Source of the DNA: an uncultured Lachnospiraceae bacterium
GTDB lineage: Bacteria; Bacillota; Clostridia; Lachnospirales; Lachnospiraceae
DNA length: 64,000 nucleotides
NCBI GenBank assembly: GCA_910576535.1
Contig: CAJTKK010000007.1
Span: 81,151 to 145,150 of the forward strand
Direction: 5' to 3'
This document shows, piece by piece, positions 44,252 through 53,375 of the stretch (the stretch's first letter is position 1; each line of letters opens with the position of its first letter). The position numbers were made by a program, and so were the translations under genes. The notes below the pieces were generated by a model, which searched no databases, was not told the origin of the DNA, and saw nothing but the letters and a program-made list of their open reading frames with translations.

Positions 44252-45074
44252 GGAAATGCCGGCGGATGCACCGGTAGGGGTGTTTGATTCCGGGGTGGGC
44301 GGCTTGACTGTGGCGAGGGAGATCATGCGTCAGATCCCCAATGAGAAAATTATATATTTTGGCGATACTGCCAGGGTACCCTACGGAAGCAAATCCAAAG
44401 AAACAATTACAAAGTATTCCAGGCAGATTGTCCGTTTTCTGCAGGAACAGCAAGTTAAGGCGATTGTAGTCGCTTGTAATACAGCGAGCGCATATGCATT
44501 GGATGAGATAGAGAAGGAACTGGATATCCCGATGATGGGCGTAGTGAAGCCAGGCGCGAAAGCAGCAGTGGAAGTGACAAAAAACGGAAGGATAGGAGTG
44601 ATTGGGACAGAAGGGACAATCGGCAGCCATATCTACTCTACATATATCAATCAAATTGACCCGGGGATAAAAGTAACCGGAAAGGCCTGCCCGCTGTTCG
44701 TGCCTTTAGTGGAGGAGGGGCTTTGGCAGGATCCGGTGACGGATGAAATTGCTGTAAGATATCTAAGCGGTCTTGTGGAAAGCGGGATCGACACTTTGAT
44801 TTTAGGGTGTACCCATTATCCTTTAATCCGTTCCACGCTGGGAAGGATCGTGGGAAAGGGTGTAACGCTTGTGAACCCGGCCTATGAAACGGCAAGGGAG
44901 TTAAAAGAGCTTTTAGAAAAGAAAAACTTATTAAATCAGAAGAAGCAGGAGCTTGGAACAGAGCGGTACTGCTTTTATGTAAGTGATATGGCGGATAAGT
45001 TTCAGACATTTGCCAATTCTATTTTAACGTATGGCATATTATCGGCAAAAACCATTCATATAGAAAATTATTAG
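44232..45074 (+). CDS. murI: Glutamate racemase
   Basis: Cofactor-independent racemase supplying D-glutamate for peptidoglycan. 280 residues. The two catalytic cysteines are in VVACNTASA (Cys82) and LGCTHYPLI; VFDSGVGGLTV and YFGDTARVPYGSKS at the N-terminus are characteristic. ATG follows AAAGGAAACAGCG. It overlaps the preceding small gene and is followed by the DUF1934 gene after 46 bases. Confidence 0.96.
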   Translation: MELKIDKEMPADAPVGVFDSGVGGLTVAREIMRQIPNEKIIYFGDTARVPYGSKSKETITKYSRQIVRFLQEQQVKAIVVACNTASAYALDEIEKELDIPMMGVVKPGAKAAVEVTKNGRIGVIGTEGTIGSHIYSTYINQIDPGIKVTGKACPLFVPLVEEGLWQDPVTDEIAVRYLSGLVESGIDTLILGCTHYPLIRSTLGRIVGKGVTLVNPAYETARELKELLEKKNLLNQKKQELGTERYCFYVSDMADKFQTFANSILTYGILSAKTIHIENY

Positions 45075-45120
45075 GTTTTGTGGAACGGATGACTTATAAC
45101 GAAAGAAAGGTATAGGAGCT

Positions 45121-45576
45121 ATGACAAAAGAAGTATTATTATCCTTGCAGGGGCTTCAGTTCGATGTGGTTTCTTCGGACAAAGATAAGATTGAAACGAT
45201 TACACCGGCAGAATATTATAAACGGAACGGCAGCCATTATGTGATTTTTGATGAGGCGATGGAGGGATTTGGGGAAACCACGAAAAATGTTATTAAGTTT
45301 AAAGAAAACAGTTTGGATCTGACGAAGAAAGGCCTGGTCAACGTTCATATGGTTTTTGAGGAAAACAAAAAAAATATGACGAATTATGCTACGCCATACG
45401 GGAATATATTAATCGGCATAGATGCGAGGAGCATAAAGCTGGAGGAAGCGGAAGAACGCATCGAGGTAGACGTGGATTATGCCCTGGAAGTCAATTACGA
45501 GCATTTTGCTGACTGCAAGATAAAAATGGATATCCGTGCCAAAAATGGGGAAGGGTTCTCCTTGCTTGACAAATAA
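45121..45576 (+). CDS. DUF1934 family protein
   Basis: 151-residue cytoplasmic protein with the beta-barrel pattern of the DUF1934 (YwiB-like) family: alternating beta-strands, YVIFDEAMEGFGETTKNVIKF near residue 45 and GNILIGIDAR near 98. The calycin-like fold suggests ligand binding but no function is established that I know. ATG follows TAGGAGCT. It follows murI and ends at a strong bidirectional terminator. Confidence 0.82.
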   Translation: MTKEVLLSLQGLQFDVVSSDKDKIETITPAEYYKRNGSHYVIFDEAMEGFGETTKNVIKFKENSLDLTKKGLVNVHMVFEENKKNMTNYATPYGNILIGIDARSIKLEEAEERIEVDVDYALEVNYEHFADCKIKMDIRAKNGEGFSLLDK

Positions 45577-45618
45577 TTTTTTAAACGTTCTGCCAGGGAC
45601 AGCTTCCTTTGCGGGACA

Positions 45619-45650
45619 AAAAAAGTGTGCGTATTAACGCACACTTTTTT
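45619..45650. terminator. Bidirectional terminator
   Basis: AAAAAAGTGTGCGT pairs with ACGCACACTTTTTT around an ATTA loop. It is shared by the DUF1934 gene and the convergent gene whose stop codon is at 45649-45651. Confidence 0.9.
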
Positions 45651-46125
45651 ATTTAATCGGCTTTGCCCCGGCTTTTTCCTGCGCTTTTTCCACTGCCCGT
45701 TTAAAGAAACTTTTCTTCTTTGGAGGGGCTACGATCGGTTTGCCGTGAAGCCCTTTGACCTCAGTGATATAAATGCCGCTTACTGTTGCTTTTACTTCCT
45801 TTTTAACAGGAACCATATCAAAAATCTTTTCATCACATACAAGAGTCATAATCTGGGGGCCTACCTTTGCTTTGACAACGGGAAGCTTAGAACCGCGTAA
45901 TAATTTGGGCGTCTGTTCCACAACTGCCTGCGGAAGGCCAGCATCTTTTATTTTCATCCGCTTTTTATCAATAATAAGCATAGTAATCCGTTGTTTCATT
46001 GCCTCTATCTGTTCTTGCTGCGCAGCCTGCTTTTTCTGGGCTTTTTTGCCTAAAAAATATAATAGGGCAATGCCGGCGATTAAAATAATTGTTATGACTA
46101 ATAATACAATAGATAGTGTACTCAC
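45649..46125 (-). CDS. Membrane-anchored protein of unknown function, GTG start
   Basis: 158 residues with one N-terminal membrane helix (about 4-24), a short basic coiled stretch (KKAQKKQAAQQEQIEAMKQR), a compact beta-rich domain (about 55-125) and a Lys/Pro-rich tail. The GTG start is preceded by GGGAGGTACATT with ideal spacing. The single anchor with a positively charged following stretch points to a cytoplasmic domain. No family recognised with confidence; it stands alone on the minus strand. Confidence 0.78.
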   Translation of the reverse strand: MSTLSIVLLVITIILIAGIALLYFLGKKAQKKQAAQQEQIEAMKQRITMLIIDKKRMKIKDAGLPQAVVEQTPKLLRGSKLPVVKAKVGPQIMTLVCDEKIFDMVPVKKEVKATVSGIYITEVKGLHGKPIVAPPKKKSFFKRAVEKAQEKAGAKPIK

Positions 46126-46248
46126 AATGTACCTCCCGTTTCCATTTCATTAAAATGTATTGTAGCATTGTTTTATGAAATAGACAAGGGATTTCATTGA
46201 AGAAAGAAGGGGAATATTATATAATGGGTAAATGCATGAGGTATGGAT

Positions 46249-47715
46249 ATGGTTTTAGAAAATATACGGTCAGGGCTGGAATTTATATTTGGCCATCTGA
46301 TTTTTATTAATTTTATATTGGCGGTAATTATTATTTTTTTCCAGAGGAAAAATCCCCAGTCTGTCTGGACATGGCTTCTGCTTTTGTATTTTATACCGAT
46401 TCTTGGTTTTGTTTTTTATCTTTTCATTGGGACGGATATGCACAAACAGAAGATGTTCCGGATTAAGGAGATTGAAGATCATCTGAACGAAGCAATCCGG
46501 CGGCAGGAATATAGCTTAAGAAGTAAAAGGCTGGAGAGGGAAGCGCCGGCGATTGCGGATTATGCGGATTTGGTAATGTATAACCTGGATGTGGCAGGGG
46601 CAGTGCTGACGGATGACAATGATATAACGATTTTTACCGACGGGAATGAAAAATTTGAAGCGTTGATTGCAGATATGCAGGCAGCGGAAAAATACATTCA
46701 TATCCAGTATTATATTATTAAAAATGATGTCCTTTTTGAAAGGATAAAAGGCGTGTTGGCAAAAAAGGCAGAAGAAGGAGTGGAAGTGCGCATTCTTTAT
46801 GACGGCATGGGCTGCCGTTCGGTGAAAAAAAGCTGCTGGAAAAAACTGAATAACCAAGGGATAAAAACTTCAGAATTCTTCCCGGCCATACTGCGCCGGC
46901 TGCATCTTAGGATAAATTATAGAAACCATAGGAAGATTGTGGTTATTGACGGGAAAATAGGATATGTAGGTGGTTTTAATATAGGAAAAGAATATATTGG
47001 CATGGACGACAGATTCGGGTACTGGAGGGACACGCATCTGCGTATGACGGGGTCTGCAGTAGCCTCTATGGAGCTAAGGTTTGCCCTGGACTGGAATTAT
47101 GCATCCAAGGAAAATCTTTTTATGACGGACCGGTATATCAATAAAGAACCGTTTGAGTCAAAACAGCATTGCGATGTGCAAATTGTATCCAGCGGCCCCG
47201 ATTCCAGATATTGCAGTATCCGAGATAATTATTTGCGGCTGATCGGCAAGGCGGAAAAAAATATTTATATACAGACGCCTTATTTTATCCCGGATGAAGC
47301 TATACTGGCGGCTTTGATGATTGCGGTCCGTTCGGGGATAGAGGTGAATGTAATGATTCCATGCAAGCCGGATCATCCGTTTGTTTATTGGGCGACTTAT
47401 TCTTATATTGGGGATTTGGTGATGGAAGGGGCAAAATGTTATACTTATAATGAAGGGTTCCTTCATGCGAAAGGGATGATTGTGGATGATAAGGCAATGT
47501 GCTATGGGACAGCGAATATGGATATCCGCAGTTTTGCTTTGAATTTTGAAGTGAATGCAATTATTTACAATGAGGAAAAAGCTCTCCAGATGCGGAAACT
47601 ATTTGATGAGGACTTGAAGAATTCCAAACAAATTACAAAAAATATTTACGTAGGGCGTTCCTTGTTTATTAAATTTAAGGAACAGGTGTGCAGGCTGCTA
47701 TCCCCTTTGCTATAG
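46249..47715 (+). CDS. cls: Cardiolipin synthase (phospholipase D family)
   Basis: Membrane enzyme joining two phosphatidylglycerols to cardiolipin. About 488 residues: two N-terminal membrane helices (about 15-65) and two PLD HKD motifs, HRKIVVIDGKIGYVGGFNIG near residue 225 and HAKGMIVDDKAMCYGTANMD near 405. The ATG at 46249 lies six bases after GAGGT, so I prefer it to the ATG two codons upstream. Monocistronic by spacing. Confidence 0.93.
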   Translation: MVLENIRSGLEFIFGHLIFINFILAVIIIFFQRKNPQSVWTWLLLLYFIPILGFVFYLFIGTDMHKQKMFRIKEIEDHLNEAIRRQEYSLRSKRLEREAPAIADYADLVMYNLDVAGAVLTDDNDITIFTDGNEKFEALIADMQAAEKYIHIQYYIIKNDVLFERIKGVLAKKAEEGVEVRILYDGMGCRSVKKSCWKKLNNQGIKTSEFFPAILRRLHLRINYRNHRKIVVIDGKIGYVGGFNIGKEYIGMDDRFGYWRDTHLRMTGSAVASMELRFALDWNYASKENLFMTDRYINKEPFESKQHCDVQIVSSGPDSRYCSIRDNYLRLIGKAEKNIYIQTPYFIPDEAILAALMIAVRSGIEVNVMIPCKPDHPFVYWATYSYIGDLVMEGAKCYTYNEGFLHAKGMIVDDKAMCYGTANMDIRSFALNFEVNAIIYNEEKALQMRKLFDEDLKNSKQITKNIYVGRSLFIKFKEQVCRLLSPLL

Positions 47716-47865
47716 GGATTTTCCTCTTGTTTTTTTATTGGGAAATACGGCGGACCGTAAACGGAAAGATAGGAATAAAAGATAAAAATAAGAAAAGGGT
47801 TTTATGAAAAGCTTATTTGTGGTATAAATGGTAAGGGAAGCGGCGAAAAGGAGAAAAATCTGATT

Positions 47866-48927
47866 ATGAGAAAAATGGAAAGAATGAGGATAGCGGCATT
47901 GTCTGTGGCGGCAGCTTTTTTGCTGGCTGTGACAGGATGCGGGAAAGACGATAGCGGGAAGGCCTACCTGGATGAGGTGAAGGCAGAGGATTATGTAAAA
48001 CTTGGGGAGTACAAAGGGCTGGAGGTAGTGCAGCCCATGCCTGAGGTAACGGAGGAACAAAGAGACGCTTATATTAATTATATTTTATCCCTAAATCCCA
48101 GCGATGGGGCAAAAGAAGGGGATACCGTAAATATTGACTATGCAGGGACAATGGATGGGGTGGCATTTGACGGGGGGACTGCATCGGGACAGAACCTGAC
48201 ATTAGGATCAAACCGGTTCATTGAGGGTTTTGAAGAAGGGCTGATTGGGGCCAAGGCAGGAGATACCGTAGAGCTGAATCTGACGTTCCCGGAGGATTAT
48301 CATGCGGAACTGGCCGGAAAACCTGTGGTGTTCATGGTGACAGTCAATACAATCATGGCATCCCAGCCCCAGGAACTGAACGATGCTTTTGTGAAAGGGC
48401 TGGATAATGGGTGCAGTACCGTAGAAGAATACCGGCAGTATGTAAATGACCTTCTTATGGAAGACGCAACGGCGGCTTATGAGAATGCCATTGAGAATTC
48501 ATTGGTCAATATGCTGATGGAAAGCAGTGAATTTACGAAGGAACCGCCCAAGGCCATGGTGGACAGCTACGAAGAAGTATTAACTGCTAATTTAACGGCA
48601 GAAGCCGCAGGCTATGGGATGACACTGGAACAGTTGATGAGCCTTGGTTATGGAATGGATGAGACATCATATGCCGGAGAGATAAGAAAGCAGGCGGAAA
48701 GGTTTGCCAGACAGTCGCTTATGCTGCAGGCGATAGCGGATAAAGAGAATTTAAACGTATCGGAAGAAGAACTGCAGGAAGGAATGGAAGAGATAGCGGC
48801 GGCAGGGTCTTATGAATCAGTAGAGAAGCTGAAAGAGGACGTGGATGCAAGAAGATACAAAGAATCCATGATGGCGCAGAAGGTGATGGGTATGCTTCGG
48901 GAAAACGCGGCAGTAAGCGCCGGATAA
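47866..48927 (+). CDS. Trigger-factor/FKBP-like peptidyl-prolyl isomerase lipoprotein
   Basis: 353 residues. The signal peptide ends in AVTGCGK (Cys25 likely lipidated). A FKBP-type domain lies at about 80-165 ([20 protein letters not shown] and [26 protein letters not shown]), followed by a helical trigger-factor C-terminal-like region (about 175-345). Trigger factor itself is cytoplasmic, so this is an exported folding factor, probably acting on secreted proteins at the outer membrane face, by analogy to PrsA. It stands before asnS with a 145-base gap. Confidence 0.88.
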   Translation: MRKMERMRIAALSVAAAFLLAVTGCGKDDSGKAYLDEVKAEDYVKLGEYKGLEVVQPMPEVTEEQRDAYINYILSLNPSDGAKEGDTVNIDYAGTMDGVAFDGGTASGQNLTLGSNRFIEGFEEGLIGAKAGDTVELNLTFPEDYHAELAGKPVVFMVTVNTIMASQPQELNDAFVKGLDNGCSTVEEYRQYVNDLLMEDATAAYENAIENSLVNMLMESSEFTKEPPKAMVDSYEEVLTANLTAEAAGYGMTLEQLMSLGYGMDETSYAGEIRKQAERFARQSLMLQAIADKENLNVSEEELQEGMEEIAAAGSYESVEKLKEDVDARRYKESMMAQKVMGMLRENAAVSAG

Positions 48928-49072
48928 TGGAAAGCGGGCATCCAATCATGATGATCGGTGTCTGGCTTTTGCAGCAGGAAAGGGAAACAGGATTATGGAA
49001 TGCAAGGGTTTGCGTCAGCACTGCATCCGCAGGCCGCCTGATAAAAAAAGCAGTGCAGAAATGAGGTTGAAA

Positions 49073-50464
49073 ATGGATTTTACAGACATCCGGGATTTGT
49101 ACCGTGACCGGGAAAAATATATCGGTGCAGAAGTTACAGTAGGCGGGTGGATCAGAAGTATCCGGGATTCCAAGACGTTTGGGTTTATCGTGGTCAATGA
49201 CGGTACCTTTTTTGAACCGCTGCAGATCGTGTACAGCGATAAGCTGGGAAACTTTGAGAAAATAAGCAAGCTGAATGTGGGATCGGCAATTATTGTAAAA
49301 GGTGTTATTGTGGCGACCCCGGAGGCAAAGCAGCCTTTTGAAATGCAGGCCGGCGAAGTATTGGTGGAAGGGGTTTCCACTGCGGACTACCCGCTTCAGA
49401 AAAAGAGGCATAGTTTTGAATATTTAAGGACAATTTCCCATTTGCGTCCGCGCACCAATACTTTTCAGGCAGTGTTCCGGGTGCGTTCTTTGATTGCATA
49501 TGCAATCCATACCTTCTTTATGGAAAGAGGATTTGTATATGTGCATACCCCGCTGATTACCGGCAGCGACTGTGAAGGGGCGGGGGAAATGTTTCAGGTG
49601 ACGACGATGGATCTGAAGGATATTCCCAGAATGGAAGACGGCGGTATAGATTACAGCCAGGATTTTTTTGGCAAACCTACGAATTTGACAGTAAGCGGGC
49701 AGCTTAATGTGGAGACATATGCCTTTGCCTTTAAAAACGTGTACACTTTTGGACCTACTTTCCGGGCGGAGAATTCCAACACAACAAGACATGCGGCAGA
49801 ATTCTGGATGATCGAGCCGGAAATGGCTTTTGCGGATTTAAAGGACGATATGGTTCTGGCAGAGGCTATGTTAAAGCATATTATCCGTTATGTGCTGGAA
49901 AACGCAAAAGAAGAAATGAATTTCTTTAATCAGTTTGTGGATAAAGGACTGATCGAAAGGCTGCAGCATGTGCTGAATTCTGATTTTGGGCATGTAACCT
50001 ATACAGAAGCGATTGAAATCCTGGAAAAACATAATGATGAATTTGAGTATAAAGTATTCTGGGGCTGTGATCTGCAGACGGAGCATGAACGTTTCCTTAC
50101 AGAAAAAGAATTCAAACGCCCGGTATTTGTAACGGATTATCCGAAGGAAATCAAAGCATTTTATATGAAATTGAATGAGGACGGAAAAACGGTGGCGGCA
50201 ATGGACTGTCTTGTGCCGGGAATCGGTGAAATTATAGGAGGAAGCCAGAGGGAAGATAAACTGGAAATCCTGGAGAGGCGGATGGAGGAACTTGGCCTGA
50301 ACCAAGAAGACTACGGTTTTTATCTGGATTTGCGTAAATACGGCTCTGTCCGTCATGCAGGCTTTGGCCTTGGATTTGAAAGATGCGTAATGTACTTGAC
50401 TGGTATGGGAAATATAAGGGATGTGATTCCGTTCCCAAGGACAGTGAAAAACTGTGAATTATAG
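49073..50464 (+). CDS. asnS: Asparagine--tRNA ligase
   Basis: Class II synthetase charging tRNA-Asn. 463 residues: N-terminal OB-fold ([24 protein letters not shown]), motif 2 in [25 protein letters not shown] sequence near 215-235, and motif 3 [16 protein letters not shown] near 435. The ATG at 49073 follows GAGGTTGAAA; the open frame extends 26 codons upstream without a ribosome binding site. No T-box leader was seen in the gap before it. Confidence 0.95.
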   Translation: MDFTDIRDLYRDREKYIGAEVTVGGWIRSIRDSKTFGFIVVNDGTFFEPLQIVYSDKLGNFEKISKLNVGSAIIVKGVIVATPEAKQPFEMQAGEVLVEGVSTADYPLQKKRHSFEYLRTISHLRPRTNTFQAVFRVRSLIAYAIHTFFMERGFVYVHTPLITGSDCEGAGEMFQVTTMDLKDIPRMEDGGIDYSQDFFGKPTNLTVSGQLNVETYAFAFKNVYTFGPTFRAENSNTTRHAAEFWMIEPEMAFADLKDDMVLAEAMLKHIIRYVLENAKEEMNFFNQFVDKGLIERLQHVLNSDFGHVTYTEAIEILEKHNDEFEYKVFWGCDLQTEHERFLTEKEFKRPVFVTDYPKEIKAFYMKLNEDGKTVAAMDCLVPGIGEIIGGSQREDKLEILERRMEELGLNQEDYGFYLDLRKYGSVRHAGFGLGFERCVMYLTGMGNIRDVIPFPRTVKNCEL

Positions 50465-50549
50465 GCTTATCAGTTTTGACTTTCCCGGAGGATTTTTCGG
50501 AATAAGGCCATGGGACTGACAGCAGCGGCAGTTAAAACAGAGGTTGCAT

Positions 50550-51821
50550 ATGAGAAAAAAAGCGGTGGGGATAATATGGCTAGGCATGATATGCCTAGCC
50601 CTGTGCTCTTTTCCGGAAAAGGTACATGCGTCTACTATATCCGAAATCAAGAGGCAGCAGGAAGAGAATAAAAGACAATTGAATAATGTGCAGGGGCAGA
50701 TCTCAGGGCTGGAAGGGGAGCAGGGAGAAATCAGCGCGGAAATAGATGAAATAGATGCTGAGGTGGTGCAGATTATTGCCAGTGTAGACCTTATTAAAGA
50801 GGAAATCGTGGAAAAAGAAGAGCAGATAAAAGAAACCGAAGCGGAATATGAGGCAGCAAAACAGCAGGAAGAAGAGCAGTATGAGACGATGAAGATCCGC
50901 ATTAAGTTTATGTACGAGCAAGGTGATATTTCTTATGTGCAGCTTTTTTTGACCAGCGAAGGTTTCGGCGATATGCTGAACAAGGCGGATTATGTGGAGC
51001 AGCTTTATGCTTATGACAGGAAAATGCTGGAAGAGTATAAAGCAGCTAAGGACTATGCGCAGCAGATCTGGGATAAACTGGAGGAGGAAAAGTCAGAGCT
51101 GGAGGCATCACAGCATGAGCTGGAAGAAGAACAGGCTTATATGGAAGAACTTCTGGAGGAAAAAAAGCAGGAGTATGAGAACTATAGTGTACAGATAGCC
51201 AGGGCAAAACAGGAAGCGGCGGCTTATAGGGCAAAGATTAAACAGCAGACGGCTCAGATTAAAAAACTGGAAGAAGAGGAAAGAAAAAGGCGGGAAGAAG
51301 AGGAACGCAGGAGAAAAGAGGAAGAGGAACGCAGACGTAAAGAAGCGGAAGCTAATGCATCATCTGCCGGGGAAAGCTCTTCTGCGCCGCAGGATGCGGA
51401 ATTGCCTGACAATTCCAGCCCGTCAGGTTCCTCCGGTTCTTCACCGGAAAAGGAGGTTAATGTTTCTTCCGGCGGAAGCGCGGCAGGACAGGCCATAGCC
51501 TCGTATGCGTGCCAGTTTATTGGCAATCCCTATGTGGCAGGGGGGACGAGCCTGACGAACGGTGCGGATTGTTCCGGGTTTGTATGGAGAGTGTTCAAAG
51601 ATAAAGGCTATACTGTTCCGCGTACCTCGTGGGAGCTGCGTAATGTGGGCAGGGAGGTGTCTTATTCCAATGCCCAGCCGGGGGATATCGTATGTTATGC
51701 CGGGCATGTGGGGATATACATAGGAAATGGGAATATTGTACATGCAAGCACGCCTAAGTCGGGGATTAAAATAACCACAGCTACTTATAAATCCATATTG
51801 AGTGTAAGGCGGGTAGCGTGA
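50550..51821 (+). CDS. Secreted coiled-coil NlpC/P60 peptidoglycan hydrolase
   Basis: About 423 residues. A signal peptide (about 1-25, ending near KVHAS) is followed by a long coiled-coil (about 28-270, Glu/Lys/Gln heptads, then a Glu-Arg-Lys-rich stretch), a Ser/Pro/Gly linker, and an NlpC/P60 domain (about 305-423). Catalytic residues are visible: Cys341 in GADCSGFVW, His386 in YAGHVGIYIG and His near 398 in NGNIVHAS. Members cut the D-Glu to diamino-acid bond, and the coiled-coil commonly regulates access via FtsEX. ATG follows AGAGGTTGCAT. Its last four codons lie inside a repeat duplicated 113 bases downstream. Confidence 0.92.
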   Translation: MRKKAVGIIWLGMICLALCSFPEKVHASTISEIKRQQEENKRQLNNVQGQISGLEGEQGEISAEIDEIDAEVVQIIASVDLIKEEIVEKEEQIKETEAEYEAAKQQEEEQYETMKIRIKFMYEQGDISYVQLFLTSEGFGDMLNKADYVEQLYAYDRKMLEEYKAAKDYAQQIWDKLEEEKSELEASQHELEEEQAYMEELLEEKKQEYENYSVQIARAKQEAAAYRAKIKQQTAQIKKLEEEERKRREEEERRRKEEEERRRKEAEANASSAGESSSAPQDAELPDNSSPSGSSGSSPEKEVNVSSGGSAAGQAIASYACQFIGNPYVAGGTSLTNGADCSGFVWRVFKDKGYTVPRTSWELRNVGREVSYSNAQPGDIVCYAGHVGIYIGNGNIVHASTPKSGIKITTATYKSILSVRRVA

Positions 51822-51881
51822 GAAGAACTTCTAACGCTCGCGGAAGAGTCCGCTTTGCGAAGAAGTTCTAAATCTCACGCG
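51809..51881 (+). repeat. Palindromic repeat, copy 1 (overlaps the P60 stop codon)
   Basis: Outer inverted pair GCGTGAG (51816-51822) / CTCACGC (51874-51880), inner pair AGAACTTCT (51824-51832) / AGAAGTTCT (51861-51869), and a core GCGGA/TCCGC pair. The first bases, GCGGGTAGCGTGA, encode the last residues and stop of the preceding gene. About 90 percent identical to copy 2. Confidence 0.9.
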
Positions 51882-51911
51882 AAAGAACGCCAGGAATACG
51901 GCGTTCTTTTT
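51882..51911 (+). terminator. Terminator between the two repeat copies
   Basis: AAAGAACGCC at 51882-51891 pairs with GGCGTTCTTT at 51900-51909 with the T run continuing to 51911. It would end the NlpC/P60 transcript. Confidence 0.7.
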
Positions 51912-51921
51912 ACGGATGTCA

Positions 51922-51993
51922 GCGGGTAGCGTGAGAAGAACTTCTAACGCTCCGGGAGAGTCCGCTTTGCGAAGAAGTTCTAAATCTCACGCG
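51922..51993 (+). repeat. Palindromic repeat, copy 2
   Basis: Same structure as copy 1, with GCGTGAG at 51929-51935, CTCACGC at 51986-51992 and identical inner arms. It differs in the core (CTCCGGGAGAGTCC instead of CTCGCGGAAGAGTCC) and one base shorter. It also carries the GCGGGTAGCGTGA that in copy 1 is coding. Confidence 0.9.
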
Positions 51994-52013
51994 ATATATA
52001 GAATGATGCGTAA

Positions 52014-52062
52014 AAAAGGACATACACTGGAAAAAGTTAAAACAGCCAGTGTATGTCCTTTT
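52014..52062. terminator. Long hairpin after the repeat pair
   Basis: AAAAGGACATACACTGG pairs with CCAGTGTATGTCCTTTT around a 15-base loop, a 17-base-pair stem with A and T tracts on either side. It may terminate both the plus-strand region and the convergent lipoprotein gene ending at 52147; the 80 bases between show no gene. Confidence 0.8.
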
Positions 52063-52146
52063 GCGTGACTGGATCCGGGCATTGGAAGGTATGTCCGGCG
52101 GAGGCGTATGGCATCCGGATTATGATAGGAAATGGTGGGATAATTC

Positions 52147-53127
52147 CTATTTTCCCTCGTTTTCCTGGGTATTCTTTGCAGGAGGACAGTTAATGCCAAT
52201 AATGCCTAAAATACCGTCGTCATCCACATCGAAGGTTATATTGGGGGTTCCGGAACCCATTACGAACCCGGCATCGGTATAGGCTAAATCAAACAGATTG
52301 TAGTTTACGATCCGGGAAACCAAAGCTTCGGTAAATATTTTTTCATTATTAATAGCTTCAAATTCCCCAGAGGTATTGATAACCCCATTGTAATTGCCGG
52401 TGTCCAGGAAAACAGGAAAGTTTGTCAAATCGGAAAGGGCTTTCATATCCATGGTTTTCACGGCATTGATGATTTTAATGGCAAAAGCATATTCTTCCAC
52501 ATAGATTCCGGTGATTAAAGAGCTGTCGGAAATGCCTACGAGGAGGGCGGTGGAATCCAAAGAGCCTGCATAGGTTAAGGTAGCCATCTGCCCGATAGTA
52601 ATATAGTTCAGGTTGCCGCTTACCCCGGTTTCTGGAATGGTAAGGTAGTAGGAATTTCCGTCAGGGACTTGGATGGCAACGGAATATCTGGTTGCGTCAG
52701 TGATAATCCCTACCACGGATTTTTTTTCTCCGGCAAGAAGTTCCGCTTGTATAGATTGGGCGGAAGGGGCTGCAGAGGGTGAGGGGATATCTGCTGCCGC
52801 GTTTTCTGTTCCGGAGGGGGATGGGATATTGTTCTGTGGACTGGAGGCATCAGGGGAAGGGTTTTCTGCCGGGGCATCATCTTCCCCGCCGGGATTTTGC
52901 GTTGCCGCATCCGCGTTTTCCGTTCCGGTGTCAGTATCTGCTTCTTCGTCGGTTTGTTGTATTTCTTCTTCTGTATTTTCTGTTTCTCCGTCCGTGTTTT
53001 CTGTTTCTTCCGTAGTTTCCTGGGCGGCTTCTTCCGTGTTTTCTTCAGAGTCAGAAGCGCCGCATCCGCTTGTGAAAAGCAGGCCTGACATGAAAAAGGC
53101 AAGTATAATCTTAGCGTTTTTTTTCAT
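52147..53127 (-). CDS. Acidic lipoprotein of unknown function
   Basis: 326 residues. The signal peptide ends in FTSGCGAS, so Cys22 would be lipidated. Residues about 25-130 form a strongly acidic Glu/Thr/Asp then Pro/Ser-rich linker. The folded part (about 130-315) contains GIITDATRYSVAIQVPDGNSY, suggesting a small beta-barrel, and ITFDVDDDGILGIIGIN near the end. I recognise no family. It is convergent to the P60 gene and divergent from dgt. Confidence 0.75.
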   Translation of the reverse strand: MKKNAKIILAFFMSGLLFTSGCGASDSEENTEEAAQETTEETENTDGETENTEEEIQQTDEEADTDTGTENADAATQNPGGEDDAPAENPSPDASSPQNNIPSPSGTENAAADIPSPSAAPSAQSIQAELLAGEKKSVVGIITDATRYSVAIQVPDGNSYYLTIPETGVSGNLNYITIGQMATLTYAGSLDSTALLVGISDSSLITGIYVEEYAFAIKIINAVKTMDMKALSDLTNFPVFLDTGNYNGVINTSGEFEAINNEKIFTEALVSRIVNYNLFDLAYTDAGFVMGSGTPNITFDVDDDGILGIIGINCPPAKNTQENEGK

Positions 53128-53375
53128 AACTGTAATACCATCCTTTATAAAAAGTGTATTCTATTAGTATCTGCCCAAACTGTATTCTTAACTAATAATA
53201 TACTATAGATGGAAAGAATGTCAAATACTTGTGTTTCATGGAAAAACGTAGTAAAGTTTTAAGAAAGCGGGCATACCGGGTACATGAGAGCCAGTGTGAA
53301 ACATATATTTTCCGCATACGGATTTGTGCCTGTGGCTTAAAGTCTGCAGATTTAGGGAAAGGCGTGGTTACTGAA

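Noticed and set aside
48928..49072. T-box leader for asnS
   Set aside because: The gap is short and lacks a T-box sequence and antiterminator.
48719..49411. 230-codon minus-strand frame across the FKBP-lipoprotein/asnS junction
   Set aside because: Overlaps two well supported genes and shows no domain.
51809..51993. CRISPR array at the duplicated palindromic repeat
   Set aside because: Only two copies, repeats too long and internally structured, spacer is a terminator hairpin, no cas genes.
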